From: Rutidosis leptorrhynchoides | Lineage: Eukaryota; Streptophyta; Magnoliopsida; Asterales; Asteraceae | Direction of reading: 5' to 3' | DNA length: 64,000 nucleotides | Assembly: GCF_046630445.1 (NCBI RefSeq) | Contig: NC_092336.1 | Span: 294,243,501 to 294,307,500 of the forward strand | Shown here: in pieces, positions 11,784-22,900 of the stretch | How the letters are laid out: each line of letters begins with the position of its first letter | How positions within the stretch are numbered: position 1 is the first letter of the stretch | Translations under genes and position numbers: made by a program | The notes under the pieces: generated by a model | Databases searched by the model: none | Seen by the model: only the letters and a program-made list of their open reading frames with translations | Told to the model about the DNA's origin: nothing

Positions 11784-12700
11784 ACGATTACTTAAAAAGA
11801 AAATATGTTGATATATTATATATATGGTTAGGTTCGTGATATCTATCGGAGACCAAGTCGTGATAAATACCTTCAAGGCAAAAGTGAGTATATAGTCCCA
11901 CTTTTAAACTCTAAATATTTTGGGATGAGAATACATGCATTTTATGATTTACGTTATGGAAACAAGTGATTAAAAATATATATTCTACGTTGAGTTGTAC
12001 CACTGGCATACTTCCCTGTAACTTGGTAACTACTTTTTACATGAGGTATTGTAAACGCGAATCCTGTTGATAGATCTATCGGGCCTGACAACCCCAACCG
12101 GACTGGACGACCAGTATTCAACGGTTGCACAGTACTTTGTTTTGGTGACTACACTTGGTACGGTGTAGTAAGATTTCATAATAAAGGGAATATGCGACGT
12201 TGATTAAATGTTAAGTATGGTTATCAAGTGCTCAACAACTTAGAATATTTTTATTAAAACATTTATATATGAAATCTTGTGGTCTATATTTATAACGCTG
12301 CCGACATTAAACCTATATCTCACCAACTTTATGTTGACGTTTTAAGCATGTTTATTCTCAGGTGATAACTAAAAGCTTCCGCTGCAACATGTTGAATTTA
12401 AGCAAGATCTTGAGTATGCATATTTGTGTCAAAAATAAAACTGCATATCGGAGGATTTGTAATGTAAAATATGTTGGAAGTCGTATTGTTATTATCACAT
12501 GTAAAGTTTGTAAGTCTCAGATTATCGCTAAACGATAATCATTATTAAGTTGTTTAAACCTGGTATTTGTAATAAAAGCTATGGTTTGTATTGTAAAAAC
12601 GAATGCAGTTTTTGAAAAATGTCGCATATAGAGGTCAATACCTCGCGATGAAATCATATGTTATTGTATTCGTCCTTATGGTTAAGGTCGGGTTATGACA
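9800..12700 (+). repeat. 5' LTR of A
   Basis: Begins TGTAACG and ends TTATGACA, followed after two bases by the A primer site, which B has split. It contains an (AT)25 tract at 11731-11780; the tract is (AT)39 in the partner LTR. It is non-coding: the small ORF at 10415 is repeated unchanged in the other LTR and has no recognisable protein. Confidence 0.92.
11731..11780. repeat. AT dinucleotide microsatellite in the 5' LTR of A
   Basis: Fifty bases of uninterrupted AT repeat. The corresponding tract in the 3' LTR (36425-36502) is 78 bases, so the tract has changed length since insertion. Confidence 0.95.
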
Positions 12701-12705
12701 TGTGG
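12698..12705. repeat. Flanking duplication at the left end of B (ACATGTGG)
   Basis: The eight bases before the B LTR are repeated immediately after its other LTR at 29058-29065. The motif is the junction of the A LTR end (ACA), a 2-nt spacer and the first three bases of its primer site (TGG). Eight bases is longer than the 5 bp usual for this superfamily. Confidence 0.88.
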
Positions 12706-14704
12706 TGTTATGCGAGGTGTATATAAAATAGCTTAAATTTTAGCAGGAAATATTATTAAATACGATACAATTTTACACAAGATATTTATTTATTTATAGA
12801 ATGAATATACTTAAACCTTGCTACAACACTTATAGGCAGTGTACTTAATCGTACAGTAGTGTAGTTTTTAGTAAGTCCGGTTCGTTCCACAGGGAAAATC
12901 TTTTAATCAAAGCTTAACGCTATATTAGTTTAAATTTATAAAAATACAAATATATATATATATATAAGTAATATTATTATTATAAACGGGGGTTTTTATC
13001 GTTTAATGACCGGTTTGTCGATTTTAAAAACTTTAGTTGCAGTTAAAACAAAATGTAAAATATTAAATAAATAAAAGACTTAATTTAAAGCGTAAAGTAA
13101 ATAACGATAATGAAATTGCGAATAATAAAAGTGCGATAAAATAAACTTGCGATAATTAAAAAGTACGATAATTAAAAGTGCAATTAAATACAATAACAAT
13201 AAATAAAAATGCGATAATTAGAAGTGCAATTAAATATAAAATAAAGGAAATTAAATATGAAATAAAAGAATTATGCTTATTTAAACTTCCGTAATCATGA
13301 TGTTTGACGTGTTGATTTTAGTTTTATGCCCATGGGTTAATTGTCCTTTGTCCTGGATTATTTAATATGTCCGTCTGGTTTTTGTCCATAACAGTCCATC
13401 AGTCATAAATATAAAGTGCGAGTGTCCTCGTCAAATTATCCTTATACCCGAAGTTTAAATATTCCAACTAATTGGGGACTTAAACTGTAACAAGATTTTA
13501 ATACTTTGTTTAATAATTACACCAGGATGTCGACTGAGTGTAACCCAAGGTTTTAATATTTTGTTATCAATTATACCAAGTGTCCTTGTACATAATTTCA
13601 CCCCTGTTTTAATTATTCTAGTGGCTATTAATCCATTCCCGTGTCCGGTTAAATGAACGATTATTCGTACATATAAATACCCCGCCCATCGTGTCCGATC
13701 GAGTGTATATGGTTATTTATAGGGACGTCCAATTGTAAATCTTTATATTAAAATTAACAAATTATCATTTAGTTAAACAAATATAAAGCCCATTAATAGC
13801 CCATAGTCTAATTTCCACAAGTGTCGTTCTTTTGTCCAAACCCCAATTATGGTACAAAGCCCAATTACCCAATTTTAGTAATTAGCCCAACATCATGATT
13901 ACTTCGTTTTAAATAAGCATAATAATAACTTAGCTACGAGACATTAAATTAAAAAGGTTGAACATAACTTACAATGATTAAAAATAGCGTAGCGTTACAC
14001 GGACAGAATTTCGACTTACACCCTTACAACATTCGCTAACATACCCTTATTATTAGAATTATAATTAAAATTAAAATTAAAATATAAATATAAATATATA
14101 CTACGTATATAGATAGAGAGATTGATATTTTGGATATTTTTACTCGTTGAACTGCTTTGCTTTTATAGGCTGTTTCAAAATTGGGGGCTCCGCGAGTCGC
14201 GGCCCATTTGGTCTTCGAACTCCGCAAGTCGCGGAGTTCCATTTTACAGCTCACTCAACTTTGGCTCTTTGTTTGCCGACGATTATATAAATAAATATAA
14301 TATATAAATAATTTTAGTAATTATTTAAATATTATATTATATTTATGTGCATAGTTGACTTGTAATTTTTAGTCCGTTGCGTCGAGCGTTGAGAGTTGAC
14401 TCTGGTCCCGGTTCCGGATTTTCGAACGTCCTTGCGAATAATTTAATATCTTGTACTTTGCGTTTTGAATCTTGTACTCTTGTAATTTTGAGACGTTTCT
14501 TATCAATAATTGGAACCTCATTGATTGTATTTTGTACTTTTGAACTTTTTGGTCGTTTGCGTCTTCAATTCGTCGAATCTATCTTTTGTCTTCACCTTTT
14601 ATTATTTAAACGAATATCACTTGTAAATAGAACAATTGCAACTAAAATCTTTTCTTTCTTGAGGAATAATGCTATGAAATATATGTTCGTTTTTAGCATT
14701 ATCA
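12706..14704 (-). repeat. 3' LTR of B
   Basis: Reads TGTTATGCGAGG at the left end and GCATTATCA at the right end on the + strand. It contains the twin palindromes at 14190-14239. It aligns along its whole length with 27069-29057, and more distantly with the T1 LTR at 40155-42155. Confidence 0.92.
14190..14239. repeat. Twin GC-rich palindromes in the 3' LTR of B
   Basis: CCGCGAGTCGCGG at 14190-14202 and CCGCAAGTCGCGG at 14221-14233. The second lies in a longer hairpin with 9-nt arms GAACTCCGC and GCGGAGTTC. The starts are 31 nt apart. Similar pairs occur at 18300-18344, 26532-26576 and 28542-28587. Confidence 0.88.
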
Positions 14705-14725
14705 AATATTCCCACACTTGAGCGT
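14705..14725 (-). other. Polypurine tract region of B
   Basis: On the - strand CAAGTGTGGGAATATT abuts the 3' LTR start TGATAATGC. The purine-rich core AAGTGTGGGAA is the expected plus-strand primer. Near copies of the core occur further inside the element (15982, 16333, 16652, 19958). Confidence 0.7.
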
Positions 14726-16956
14726 TGCTTGTCCTCAAGCAATATAGTCTTGAAATACAAGAATCACTTCTTTATTCTTCACACTTTGTACATTAGTGAT
14801 TTCTTTACGGCGGTATAAACAATGGTAGTAACGATGTGGTTTACAGTCCCACATGACTATAAAAATTTAGATCCTTTAAGAAATTGGATCTTTATGAAAA
14901 CATTTGATCTTTTGAAAATTAAATCTAGTTTTTACCCTAGATAAGTTTTCCGGAATAACCCTTCACCGGTGTTTGCAAATTATTTTTGTGGGTTTGGTGG
15001 GTTTCAGATTTTAAAACTTTAGCTCAAAACTTGTGGTTTTGTGTCACCCACTTGCTAACCTTGTATTGGGAAACAACATGTCCAGTATACTTGCTCCGAA
15101 TATTACCTTTCGATAAACTACCGTCCGGTTGTAAAGGAAAGCGTTGAACAAGCAACTGTTAATGCAATGTCTCCTGACATGCTTTTAATTATGGTCTATA
15201 ACGTGTCGGACGCAATTACCATCCTTTGTAGGAGCAATAGTAAAGCTCACCCTTATAATTTTCTGGTCTGGCACAAGGTCTTGTCTTCGACCATGCTATG
15301 CAACCACTGTTCTTACGGTTGACACCCGATTTGGTTCAGGTGACCTAATGAATTCCAGGTGAATTCCTAGGATTTTACATTCAATGGTAATGAACGCATT
15401 GAAAATGGGTTTTCAGAAAACAAATCGGTTTATAATTTGATCAAAATATTTTCTCGTTCAAGCTCGAGTTTAGATATCATTGAATTCCATGAGTTTGAAT
15501 TTCTTAATCTTTAAGGTCAATCTCTAGGATTGAGTAATATCAGTCTTAAAAGCTGATTTTTGATCTTTAAGGAGATTATCCTTTCTGGGGATCTAATTCA
15601 TTAGTCTTATCCAGCTAATTTGCACGGCGCCCTCCCCATTTTACAAGACAGATCCACTCATGGTTAGGATAAGTCTGACCACTTGGCGACCCTGTTTAAT
15701 GCTGAGGTCCGTGGATTTCCTACTGATTTTAGTGATGACTTTTCTAGATTTTTCGTCAACCTACAGCTGGTCTGGACGACAACTTCATGACCTAAATCAA
15801 GAAGCGCGTTTCTTTTTCGGAAGACTTTACTTCCTTTTAATGATGGAATTGATTCATCGTGTAGATCCATCTTTCTTACAGTAAATCAGGTAAAACTTTT
15901 TAGTTTAGTCCAAAGCAAAAGTATTTTCAGTTATTTGTACAAAAATATGTGACATATGTTTTGAATAACTTGGAGAATTATCCCACACTTGGCTTTTATT
16001 TTTTCTTTTTGTTCTCCTCTATTCCATTCTTAAATGAATTCTAACATTTTAGTTTGTTTCTCAATTTATGTCCTTTCCGAGGTAACAATAATTTCGGTGT
16101 TAACACCTAGTTTTATCATTCATAAATATGTATAAACATGATTTTGAGTTCATTTAATTGAAAATTTTGAAAAATTTTACTAGAATTGGGTAGTCAGTAT
16201 ATAAGACTAGGGCTGTTCTTTATTATCATAGAGCACTAGATTCTAATACAACTACTGCTTTACTAGTATTTTTAATAGTAACCAAGTGTTTAAGATAAAA
16301 ATTTTTAAAAATCCGAAAGAATTTAACCCCTTCCCACACTTAAGATCTTGCAATGCCCTCATTTGCAAGAAATCAGTAACAATTTAAATTATTGAGGGTG
16401 ATTAGCGTAGAAATGATTAAATTTTACCAAAGTTTCCAAACATATTGTTGTTTGTGTTGAATGATAAATGGTGCACATCATTTGTTCATTCCGTCTTGTT
16501 GTTATTTCACATACATTTTGCATCTTGTCGTCAAAATTAGTTGCTTTTGCTGAACTTAATGCCAGTCTTTGAGAATACGTTGTTTTACCCTGTTGTGTAC
16601 ATAAGATAAACTGCAAACATATATACATATTTTTGAAGTTTGGTATATTACCCCACATTCAAAAATTATTATAATCTAATAAAAAAAATTAGAAAATTAT
16701 AAAAACTATTACAATATTAACATAAGTATTAAATGTATCAACATTACAAATAATAAAATAAATAAAACTAAGTAGACTAGGGATGATACTGATACCAGTA
16801 GGGGTTCCATGCATAACCATATGTGTTATAAAATGCTTCGGCTGGGTTATACGTAGGATACGGTGGTTGGATCTCTATAGACCAGGGAGAAAATATGGGA
16901 GATGGAGTAGGAATATAGTTTCTACCTACATGTTGGCAATGAGCTATGATTTGTTT
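14726..16956 (-). other. B 3' non-coding region between the ATHILA-type ORF and the polypurine tract
   Basis: About 2.2 kb with no convincing ORF. It holds three extra copies of the CCCACACTT-type motif (15982, 16333, 16652) and one copy of a dispersed repeat centred on TTTCGGTGTTAACACCTAG near 16092. Long 3' non-coding regions are usual in Athila-like elements. Confidence 0.7.
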
Positions 16957-18165
16957 TTAATTTACTTGCCAATCTTCAAATGCTCGATGTCTAGCATTTT
17001 CATACTCTTGTGAAGCTATAAACCTTTGCATTTCTGTCATTTCATTTCCTCCTCCCACATTACCTGGCTGTTGGTTTCTCTCAACCTGTGGATGTCTACC
17101 ATGGTATTGTACTGCGGCGTTATTTCGCCTCTTCAAAACCTTCGCACCATGGTATACTTTTAAACCTATTGTATCGCGGGGTTCTGGTTCTTCGACTAAT
17201 AATCCCCCCCGACTTATATCCACACCGAGATATTCAGCAATCAAAGTAATAAATATACCACCTCCTATTATGCTATGCGGTCTCATCCCCCTAACCATAG
17301 CTGATAAATAATAACCCACACAATAAGGTATACTTACAGCGCTTTGTGGGTATCGAATACACATATGGTAAAACAAATCCTGTTCATTTACCTTTTCCTT
17401 ATTCTTACCTCTTTGTGTAATCGAATTAGCTAAAAACCTATGAATTACTCTTAACTCTGCTCTATCTATATCCAAATAAGAGTAATTTCCCCCTTTAAAT
17501 CGGTGATGGCTAGTCATTTGACTCCATACACCATGCGTATCAAAATTTTCAACAATCTTTCTACCATTTAAAATCAACCCTCTACAATCGGCAGATACTA
17601 ACTCTTCAGGCGTATATATACGTAAGGCCTGAGCCATGTCTAGTAAAGACATGTGGCGCATCGAACCTCCTAACAAAAATCTAATAAAAGATCGATCGGT
17701 TAAACTAGCTACCCGATCATTTATTTCTATACTACACAACAATTCTTCACACCATACTTTATATACAGGTCTACGCATGTTGAATAAACGTACCCAATCG
17801 TTAAAAGTAGAATTACCATACCTCTGTGTAAGTAATTCCCTAATTGGCTCGGCCAATTCTACAGCTTCTAACGATCCCCATTCTATGACCCTAGGTACTT
17901 CAACAGCTTTAGAATGAAGAGTATGCAAGCCCCTTTGGTATTTTGGATAATCTATCCAACGTCTGTCAAATCTCAAGTTCGGGTGCAAATCTTCCAAGTG
18001 CATATCAGAAAATGTCATAACTGGATGAGGTATATCTTGTTTGTAGTAGTTATCCACCTCCTGTTGTTCCGCATTCTCAGCAGGAGTATTGCGAGCTTGG
18101 GATGAAGATTCACCCCTTTCAGTCGTTTTCCTTGAGTAATTCCTTGATAGCATCCTTCTCAACAT
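16957..18165 (-). CDS. ATHILA-type ORF downstream of integrase (env-like position)
   Basis: An uninterrupted 402-codon frame from the ATG at 18165 (MLRRMLSRNYSRKTTERGES). A basic, Ser-rich N-terminus is followed by a globular region. The stretch ELRVIHRFLANSITQRGK, DLFYHMCIRY, then GGGIFITLIAEYLGVDI looks like the conserved core of the ATHILA ORF-1 family. The C-terminus is Asn/Gln-rich and charged. In Athila elements an ORF in this place is often called envelope-like, but I see no signal peptide and no clear membrane segment, so an envelope role is not supported. Its function is unknown. It is the longest intact frame in B although gag-pol is broken. A pair of GC-rich palindromes lies 135-180 nt upstream. 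Confidence 0.75.
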   Translation of the reverse strand: MLRRMLSRNYSRKTTERGESSSQARNTPAENAEQQEVDNYYKQDIPHPVMTFSDMHLEDLHPNLRFDRRWIDYPKYQRGLHTLHSKAVEVPRVIEWGSLEAVELAEPIRELLTQRYGNSTFNDWVRLFNMRRPVYKVWCEELLCSIEINDRVASLTDRSFIRFLLGGSMRHMSLLDMAQALRIYTPEELVSADCRGLILNGRKIVENFDTHGVWSQMTSHHRFKGGNYSYLDIDRAELRVIHRFLANSITQRGKNKEKVNEQDLFYHMCIRYPQSAVSIPYCVGYYLSAMVRGMRPHSIIGGGIFITLIAEYLGVDISRGGLLVEEPEPRDTIGLKVYHGAKVLKRRNNAAVQYHGRHPQVERNQQPGNVGGGNEMTEMQRFIASQEYENARHRAFEDWQVN

Positions 18166-18299
18166 GATTTTAGTAAAAGATTTGATGATTTTTGGTGAAA
18201 AAATTCGGATTTTAGAGGTGATTTTCGCAGTTTTATGTGTGTGGTAGTGTGCAGACTGATCTGTTCGGCCCTTTTATTTTTTTCTGTATTTTTGGAACT

Positions 18300-18344
18300 C
18301 CGCGACTTGCGGTGTTTGACTCTTTCAAACTCCGCGAGTCGCGG
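18300..18344. repeat. Twin GC-rich palindromes upstream of the ATHILA-type ORF of B
   Basis: CCGCGACTTGCGG (18300-18312) and CCGCGAGTCGCGG (18332-18344), with starts 32 nt apart. The same core and spacing occur in the LTRs and leader of B. Confidence 0.88.
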
Positions 18345-18780
18345 TGTTTGATTTTTTTTATTTTTTATTTTTTATTTTGTTAACTATCTATAACTTATAA
18401 AACAATTAAGTAATTAATTTTAAAATTTTGTTTCCCTTGTTATTTAGGACGAGGTCGTTTCGGATCGATGTCCTAGTTCGTCCCTCGACAAAATTTTAAA
18501 ATTTGTCTTTTTGTAGCGATTGTTTTAAAAGCTAAGATTTTTGGGTTTTTTTTTATATTTTTGGCATACTTTAATTCAATAAGATTAAAAATAATGATAA
18601 TAAAAGTTCTCGTCCCTCCCTCGGGTAAAGCAATTTCGGTTCAAAGACCTAGTCTTCAACTTACGACGAATTTTAAAAATCAAATTTTTAACTTAGCGAA
18701 ATAAAGTAATTTTTTTGTTTTTAAATTCACACAACTTAAATTTAAAAAAATGCTTAAAATTCAAAATTAATATTAAAAAT

Positions 18781-18875
18781 TCACACCAAACTTAAAATTT
18801 AAAATGCATAAAAATAAAATTCACACCAAACTTAAAATTTAAAATGCATAAAAATAAAATTCACACCAAACTTAA
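18781..18875. repeat. 40-bp tandem repeat in the B spacer
   Basis: Two identical 40-bp units at 18781-18820 and 18821-18860, followed by a 15-base partial unit. The unit begins TCACACCAAACTTAAAATTT. Being identical, the units suggest recent slippage or unequal exchange. Confidence 0.9.
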
Positions 18876-19405
18876 TTTAAATTTTGTTTTTTTACATACA
18901 AACTTATATTAAAAATATTAATTTTTCAAATATTTACAATTTTAAATATATTGATTTAAAAAGTTTACAATATTATTTTAATTTTTATATATTAATTTTA
19001 AAACATGGTAAAAATAAAATTAAAAATATTTTTGGCTTTTTATCCCACTTTAATCAATCAAATATTATCAAAAACATACGCCCTCTTTTCGGTAAAGTAA
19101 TTTCGGTTCCATGACCTAATTTAACTCATGACGAATTTTTGAAATATTTTGGGTTGATTGATGAAAGATATTTATACCTTAAGAATAAACGTTAAATTTT
19201 GCAGTGATGTAATAAATTTTTGAATGATATCAATAATTTCGGTCGCCAAACCTAATTTTATTCAATACCAATTTAATACTTTATAGCGAACAAATTAGCG
19301 TTTATTATCAAAAGGTTAAAAATAAAAATAAAAAAATAAAAACTGTACAGACTTACCTGAGAGATAGTATTCTTAGTTATATGATCTATCCCATTCATAA
19401 GATAG

Positions 19406-19789
19406 TCAGTTTAATTGGTTTTCCATAGCTACAAAGGCGTAACCTCGAGCATTCAGTGTTTTTTCTTCTAAACATATGAACGGTCCGTCTCTGCATAAAG
19501 TAACAAATTCGGTGTTTGAATAGGTTTGATTATTTGAACATTTACCTCCATGTGACCATTTTCCGCATTTGTGACATCTTTCTAGGTGTCGTGCTCTTCT
19601 TTTCGCTGCGGATTTTGATTTTCCTTTACCAAATTGTAACTTATTATCTTCGCATCTGGATTCTTTTCTTACTCCGTCCAATCTTTCTCTGATTACTGAT
19701 ACTATTTCACTCGGAAGTGTGTCATTATTACGTTTAGTGATCAAAGCGTGTAGCATTAGACCATGGTTTAGTTCACAGGAAGTCTTCAT
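19406..19789 (-). CDS. Small zinc-knuckle protein of B, unknown function
   Basis: An intact 127-codon frame from the ATG at 19789 (MKTSCELNHGLMLHALITKR). A Lys/Arg-rich patch (KGKSKSAAKRRARHLER) leads directly into CHKCGKWSHGGKC, a CX2CX4HX3C motif close to the retroviral CCHC knuckle, so nucleic-acid binding is likely. It lies between integrase and the ATHILA-type ORF, separate from the knuckle of gag, and I do not recognise it as a standard element protein. It may be a captured or duplicated fragment, or the first exon of a spliced product with the downstream ORF. The frame carries no stops, unlike gag-pol of the same element. Confidence 0.6.
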   Translation of the reverse strand: MKTSCELNHGLMLHALITKRNNDTLPSEIVSVIRERLDGVRKESRCEDNKLQFGKGKSKSAAKRRARHLERCHKCGKWSHGGKCSNNQTYSNTEFVTLCRDGPFICLEEKTLNARGYAFVAMENQLN

Positions 19790-19964
19790 TTTGTAAAAAC
19801 CTAAAAAAAAAATAAAAATTCAGAATGAGGGGAGAAGACTAGTTCTTTAGGGTCTGATAGGGAAAGACCATCCGGGTTCCATTTTCGAGAACTACACGAA
19901 AACAGAAAATCTAACACTAACAGAAATACATATTATCCTTTAAAAGACTTGATTCTCCCCACAC

Positions 19965-22900
19965 TTAGTTAGCTGTGGTATCGAAATTGTGATTAACTTC
20001 GTTGTCAACTTCCATCGGACCATGTATGTAATGTTTAACTCTGTGACCATTAACCTTAAATTCAATCCCAATTGAATTTATTAATTCTATCGTTCCGTAT
20101 GGGAAAACTTTTTGACTATGAATGGTCCAGACCATCTTGATTTCAATTTTCCAGAAAATAGCTTTAATCGTGATTGAAAAGAAGAACTCTGTCTCCTTCT
20201 TTAAATTCTTTTGAACTTCTGATTCTTTTATCATGCCATTTCTTCGTTCTTTCCTTATAGATTAATGAATTTTCATATGCTTCATGTCTTAATTCTTCTA
20301 ATTCGTTTAGTTGAGTTAACCGTAGACGTCCAGCTTCATGTAAATCAAGATTACATGTCTTCAAAGCCCAAAATGCTTTGTGTTCAATTTCTACTGGAAG
20401 ATGACATGCTTTTCCATAAACAAGTCTAAAAGGTGTGGTTCCAATTGGAGTTTTGTAGGCTGTTCTAAAAGCCCAGAGTGCATCCTCCAATTTAATGGAC
20501 CATTCCTTCGGATTTGATCCTACAGTTTTTTCTAGAATACGTTTTAAAGCTCGGTTGGTATTTTCAACTTATCCACTTGTTTGTGGATGATATGCGGTGG
20601 AGATTTTATGAGTTACTCCATATCTTTTAAGAACTTTCTCAAGTTGATTATTACAGAAATGAGTTCCCCGATCACTTATTAAAGCTTTCGGTGTTCCAAA
20701 CCTTGCAAAAAGACGTTTTAAAAAGTTGACTACAACTCGTGCATCGTTAGTTGGGAGAGCTTGTGCTTCTGCCCATTTAGATACATAATCAATGGCTACG
20801 AGAATATAGAGATTATTATGTGATTTTGGAAATGGACCCATAAAGTCAATACCCCAAATGTCAAATACTTCACATACTTGAATGACATTTTGTGGCATTT
20901 CATCACGTTGACTTATTTTTCCAGCCCTTTGACAAGCATCACAGGATTTGCAAAGAAGGTGTGCGTCTTTGTAAATTGTAGGCCAATAGAATCCATCATC
21001 ATAAACTTTTCTTGCTGTTAGTTGAGGCCCATAATGCCCTCCTGTTGGTCCTGTGTGACAATGGTTTAAAATTTTACTAGCTTCATCTCCGAATACACAT
21101 CGGCGTATTATTCCATCTGGACAACTTTTAAACAAATGTGGATCTTCCCAGAAATAGTGTTTTATATCACTGAAGAATTTTTTTCGATTTTGGTACGATA
21201 ATCCTTTTTCAAGGAATCCACATACTAAATAGTTTGCATAGTCTGCAAACCATGGAATTTCATTATAATCTATATTCAATAGATATTCATCAGGAAAGTT
21301 GTCTTGTATGGCCGATTCATTTAGAACTTCTAATTCGGGATTTTCAAGACGAGAAAGATGATCAGCGGCGAGATTTTCTGCTCCTCTTTTATCTCGGATT
21401 TCAATATCGAACTCTTGTAAGAGTAAGATCCAACGGATTAATCTTGGTTTGGCATCTTGTTTTGAAAATAGGTATCTAAGAGCAGAATGGTCGGTGTAGA
21501 CCACCGTTTTTGCTAGAACGAGATATGAACGAAATTTGTCAAAAGCAAAGACAATAGCAAGGAGTTCTTTTTCAGTAGTTGTGTAATTTGTTTTTGCTCC
21601 TTGTAACGTCTTACTAGCATAATATATAGGTTGAAATCGTTTTTCAATCCTTTGTCCTAAAACGGCTCCCATTGCAAAATCACTTGCATCGCACATTAGT
21701 TCAAACGGTAGATTCCAATTTGGTGTTATCATGATCGGTGCATTAGTGAGTTTCTCTTTAAGAATATTAAAAGATTTGATACATTCATCTGAAAAGATGA
21801 ATGGAGCATCCTTTTCTAGGAGTTTATTCATAGGAGTGGCAATTTTAGAAAAATCTTTTATGAAACGTCGGTAAAAACCGGCATGCCCTAGAAAACTCCT
21901 AACTCCTCTAACATTGGTGGGATGTGGAAGTTTAGCAATTACATCTACTTTAGCTCTATCCACTTCAATTCCTTCTTTTGAAATTTTATGTCCAAGAACG
22001 ATGCCTTCTTTAACCATGAAATGGCATTTCTCTCAATTAAGTACTAGATTTGATTGTTCGCATCTAATCAGCATTCGTTCAAGATTAGCTAGACATGATT
22101 CAAATGTATCACCGAAGACTGAAAAGTCATCCATGAAAACTTCCATGCATTCTTCTATCATGTCGTGAAAAATTGTCATCATGCACCTTTGAAAGGTTGC
22201 AGGGGCGTTGCAAAGTCCAAATGGCATGCGTTTGTAAGCAAAAGTACCATAAGGGCACGTGAATGTGGTTTTCTCTTGATCTTCGGGTGCTATTGGAATT
22301 TGAAAGTATCCGGAAAATCCATCAAGAAAACAATAATAACTATTTCCGGCTAATCTTTCCAACATTTGATCAATGAAAAGTAAGGGAAAATGATCTTTTC
22401 TGGTGGCGTCATTTAATTTTCTATAATCAATACAAACACGCCATCCTGTTACAGTCCTAGTAGGAATAAGCTCATTTTTCTCATTTGTAATGACAGTCAT
22501 GCCACCCTTCTTAGGCACGCATTGAACTGGGCTTACCCATGAACTATCAGAGATTGGATAAATTAAACCTGCATCTAGCAGTTTAATAATTTCTTTTTTA
22601 ACTACATCTTGCATATTCGGATTTAGTCTTCGTTGACGTTGCACATACGTTGTATGACCTTCTTCCATAAGGATTTTATGTGTGCAATACGAAGGACTTA
22701 TTCCTTTAATATCATGAATCTTCCATGCAATGGCTGGTTTATGAGCTTTCAACACAGAAATGAGTTGTGATTTCTCATTTTCAGTAAGAGAAGATGATAT
22801 TATTACAGGTAATTCAGATTCACCATGCAAATAAGCATATTCCAAATGGTTTGGAAGTGGCTTTAACTCTAATGTCGGTGGTTCTTCTATCGATGATTTA

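Larger units (their letters stand above)
18166..19405 (-). other. B AT-rich spacer with repeats upstream of the ATHILA-type ORF
   Basis: A non-coding 1.24 kb. It holds twin palindromes at 18300-18344 and a 40-bp tandem repeat at 18781-18875 (two and a third units starting TTCACACCAAACTTAAAA). Four copies of a dispersed repeat with TTTCGG and CCTA elements lie near 18457, 18630, 19101 and 19228. As the 5' flank of the ORF it could hold its promoter or splice acceptor; I cannot show either. Confidence 0.7.

Noticed and set aside
14036..14721. Short ORFs in the B LTR (also 28395-29107)
   Set aside because: They cross palindromes and AT-rich sequence, overlap each other on both strands and match nothing.
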